Positions 62,717-64,000 of a stretch of 64,000 nucleotides of DNA are shown piece after piece. The position numbers were made by a program, and so were the translations under genes. The notes beneath the pieces are model-generated. The model did no database searches, had not been told where the DNA came from, and saw only the letters and a list, made by a program, of their open reading frames with translations. Each line of letters opens with the position of its first letter. Within the stretch, counting starts at the first letter, position 1. The DNA is from Kiritimatiellia bacterium (GTDB taxonomy: Bacteria > Verrucomicrobiota > Kiritimatiellia > JAFGHX01), in the NCBI GenBank assembly GCA_016929905.1, contig JAFGHX010000032.1, positions 1-64,000 of the forward strand. The letters are read 5' to 3'.

Positions 62717-63625
62717 ATGGTCAAGATCGACGAACTGGAGCGGCTCGGACTGGGAGGCAAAGGGTTCTACTACCTGCGCAAGCCCGTGCTGTTCCCGGCC
62801 ATGCTCCACAGCGTGGGGCACTCGCGGGAGACGGAGCCGCGGTATGACTTCGACGGGCTGACGCGCACGACGACGGACATGGCGCTGTTCCAGTACACGC
62901 TGGCCGGGCGCGGCAGGCTGACATACGAAGGCACGTCCTACACGCTCGAGCCGGGCCAGGCGATGCTGCTGCATTTCCCGCACGCGAACCGCTACTGGCT
63001 GCCGGCGGACTGGCCGCCCTGGGAGTTCCTGTTCGTGGCGGTCCGGGGGGGCGAGTTGCTGCGGCTCTGGCCGCAGTTGGAGCGGCGCACCGGCCCTGTG
63101 GTCGCGATGGCGCACGATTCGAAGCCGGTGCGCACCGCGGTGGGCATCTTCAAGGAGGCGCTGGGGGGCGGCATTCAGTCCTCGTGCGAGGCCTCGGCGC
63201 TCGCCTATCGATTCGTGATGGAGCTGTTCGACGAACTCGTGCCCGAGACGCCGAAAAGCCCGCGTCCGACGTTCGTCGAGGACGTGCTCGAATACTGCCA
63301 CGGAAATCTTGACAAACCGATCGGGGTTCGGGAGATGGCCGCCGCTTCCGGCTACAGCCGCTACCACTTCACACGGCTGTTTCAGGCGGCCGAAGGCCTT
63401 TCTCCGGCGCGGTATCTGATGATGCTGCGCATGGAACGGGCTGTCCAGCTCCTGCGCGAAGACGAGCGCAAGCCCATCGCGAAGATCGCCAAACGATGCG
63501 GATTCAACAACGTGGACTACTTCTGCAAGGTCTTCCGCAAGGCGACCGGCCTGTCGCCCGGTGCGTTCGCCAGCCAGAGGTGGGAGGTGGCCGACCGCGA
63601 GAGTCCCCGGGAAAGGAGACCTTGA
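62717..63625 (+). CDS. AraC-family transcriptional regulator
   Basis: This 302-residue protein has an N-terminal cupin-type sensing domain (GRGRLTYEGTSYTLEPGQAM, about 78-97) and a C-terminal pair of helix-turn-helix motifs (VREMAAASGYSRYHFTRLFQ and IAKIAKRCGFNNVDYFCKVF), ending in the usual GLSPGAF. The ATG at 62717 is supported by alignment to the remnant at 57821. It was probably paired with a divergent GH4 gene, now reduced to 29 codons. Targets may be the nearby DUF4838 gene or the surviving GH4 gene 5 kb away. Confidence 0.9.
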   Translation: MVKIDELERLGLGGKGFYYLRKPVLFPAMLHSVGHSRETEPRYDFDGLTRTTTDMALFQYTLAGRGRLTYEGTSYTLEPGQAMLLHFPHANRYWLPADWPPWEFLFVAVRGGELLRLWPQLERRTGPVVAMAHDSKPVRTAVGIFKEALGGGIQSSCEASALAYRFVMELFDELVPETPKSPRPTFVEDVLEYCHGNLDKPIGVREMAAASGYSRYHFTRLFQAAEGLSPARYLMMLRMERAVQLLREDERKPIAKIAKRCGFNNVDYFCKVFRKATGLSPGAFASQRWEVADRESPRERRP

Positions 63626-63675
63626 TCGAGAACTTACTCGGGAACTTGCTCGCCGCTAAGTTCTCGAACAAGTTC
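63626..63675. repeat. AACTTRCTCGAG-type repeat between convergent stops
   Basis: Two interleaved inverted pairs are present: TCGAGAACTTA (63626-63636) with TAAGTTCTCGA (63657-63667), and GAACTTG (63642-63648) with CAAGTTC (63669-63675). The element begins 1 nt after the AraC stop and reaches the stop of the minus-strand gene, filling the gap. Same family as 67-122 and 36951-36980. Confidence 0.85.
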
Positions 63676-64000
63676 TATTGCTGGTCCACCGGATACTTTT
63701 TCTTCAGCAACTCCACAATCCCGCCCGCCCCCACGAGATGGCCGGCGCCGACGACCACGAAATGGGTCCGGCCCGACCTGAGATAGCCCTCGATCTTCGC
63801 GGCCATCGTCACGTTGCGGTCGAAGAACACCTTCTTGTAGAGGGGCTTCAGTTCGGGGTGTTCCACGAGGCTGCGGGTCAGCAGCGCGTGAAGGGCGTCG
63901 GCCGCCCCGGTCGTCCAGGCCTTGATGATGGCTTCCATCTCCGCCTGCACGACGTCCAGGTCCAGCAGCGTGTACTGCAGCAGGAGCGCCTGCTCCTTGT
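63675..64000 (-). CDS. TraB/GumN-like protein, C-terminal part (cut by window edge)
   Basis: Only the last roughly 108 codons are in the window; the frame stays open to position 64000. The C-terminal motif RNVTMAAKIEGYL...THFVVVGAGHLVGAGGIVELL is characteristic of TraB/PrgY/GumN proteins, where the GAGHLVG histidine is conserved. The Arg-Asn before it (FFDRNVTM) also fits. Distant relatives are metalloproteases of the Tiki type, but the bacterial function is unsettled. The gene converges with the AraC gene across an inverted-repeat element. Confidence 0.85.
   Translation of the reverse strand, partial: KEQALLLQYTLLDLDVVQAEMEAIIKAWTTGAADALHALLTRSLVEHPELKPLYKKVFFDRNVTMAAKIEGYLRSGRTHFVVVGAGHLVGAGGIVELLKKKYPVDQQ

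Overview
The window is GC-rich, densely coded chromosomal DNA from a bacterium. Several traits together suggest the PVC superphylum (Kiritimatiellota, Lentisphaerota or a planctomycete relative): a large set of secreted DUF4838 and GH20-like proteins with CBM9-type domains, many Gfo/Idh, sugar-isomerase and URO-D-like proteins, a B12-dependent ribonucleotide reductase, and several families of short intergenic repeats. This placement is inference. No rRNA or tRNA gene, CRISPR array, transposase, prophage or replication origin was seen.

Positions 1-13,000 are housekeeping. A minus-strand run carries nadC, nrdJ, der, pgsA, gltX and glnS. It is followed by a CsgG-like exported protein, a DUF3820 protein, an ADP-ribosylglycohydrolase and a rubrerythrin-like ferritin.

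Positions 13,000-63,600 form one long carbohydrate-degradation region. Catalytic genes include a DUF5060/DUF5605 protein, a GH67-like protein, an alpha/beta-hydrolase esterase, a PL22-like beta-propeller with CBM9, two GH20-like giants, a GH95/GH65-like protein, three DUF4838 proteins, GH36, a GHL10-type protein, a parallel beta-helix protein, GH140, a heparinase II/III-type lyase, another beta-propeller, GH4 and a transglutaminase-fold protein. Accessory enzymes are a sugar-phosphate isomerase, a Gfo/Idh oxidoreductase, a URO-D-like protein and an orphan glycyl-radical activase. Regulators are two AraC proteins and one LacI protein with a palindromic operator beside its own start. Many products have signal peptides, so a plausible flow is extracellular or periplasmic depolymerisation of a complex, probably acidic and amino-sugar-containing glycan, followed by cytosolic processing by the GH4, GH67-like, Gfo/Idh and isomerase proteins. 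No transporter, SusC/D pair or sulfatase is encoded here.

The most unusual content is evidence of gene turnover. Two copies of a divergent GH4-AraC module (about 57.7 kb and 62.6 kb) have decayed reciprocally: one kept GH4 and lost the regulator, the other kept the regulator and lost GH4. Two further truncated 5' gene remnants (a Gfo/Idh Rossmann start and a GH20-type discoidin piece) end in a 4-nt stop/start overlap with an intact downstream gene. The gaps between genes carry several distinct repeat families: 7-bp-period arrays whose sequence differs from site to site, some of which supply the stop codon of the neighbouring gene; elements with 24-bp terminal inverted repeats; small palindromes, one nested in another repeat and one flanked by an 8-bp duplication; a perfect 27-bp-stem hairpin inside a signal-peptide coding region; and an AACTTGCTCGAG family that sits at stop codons.
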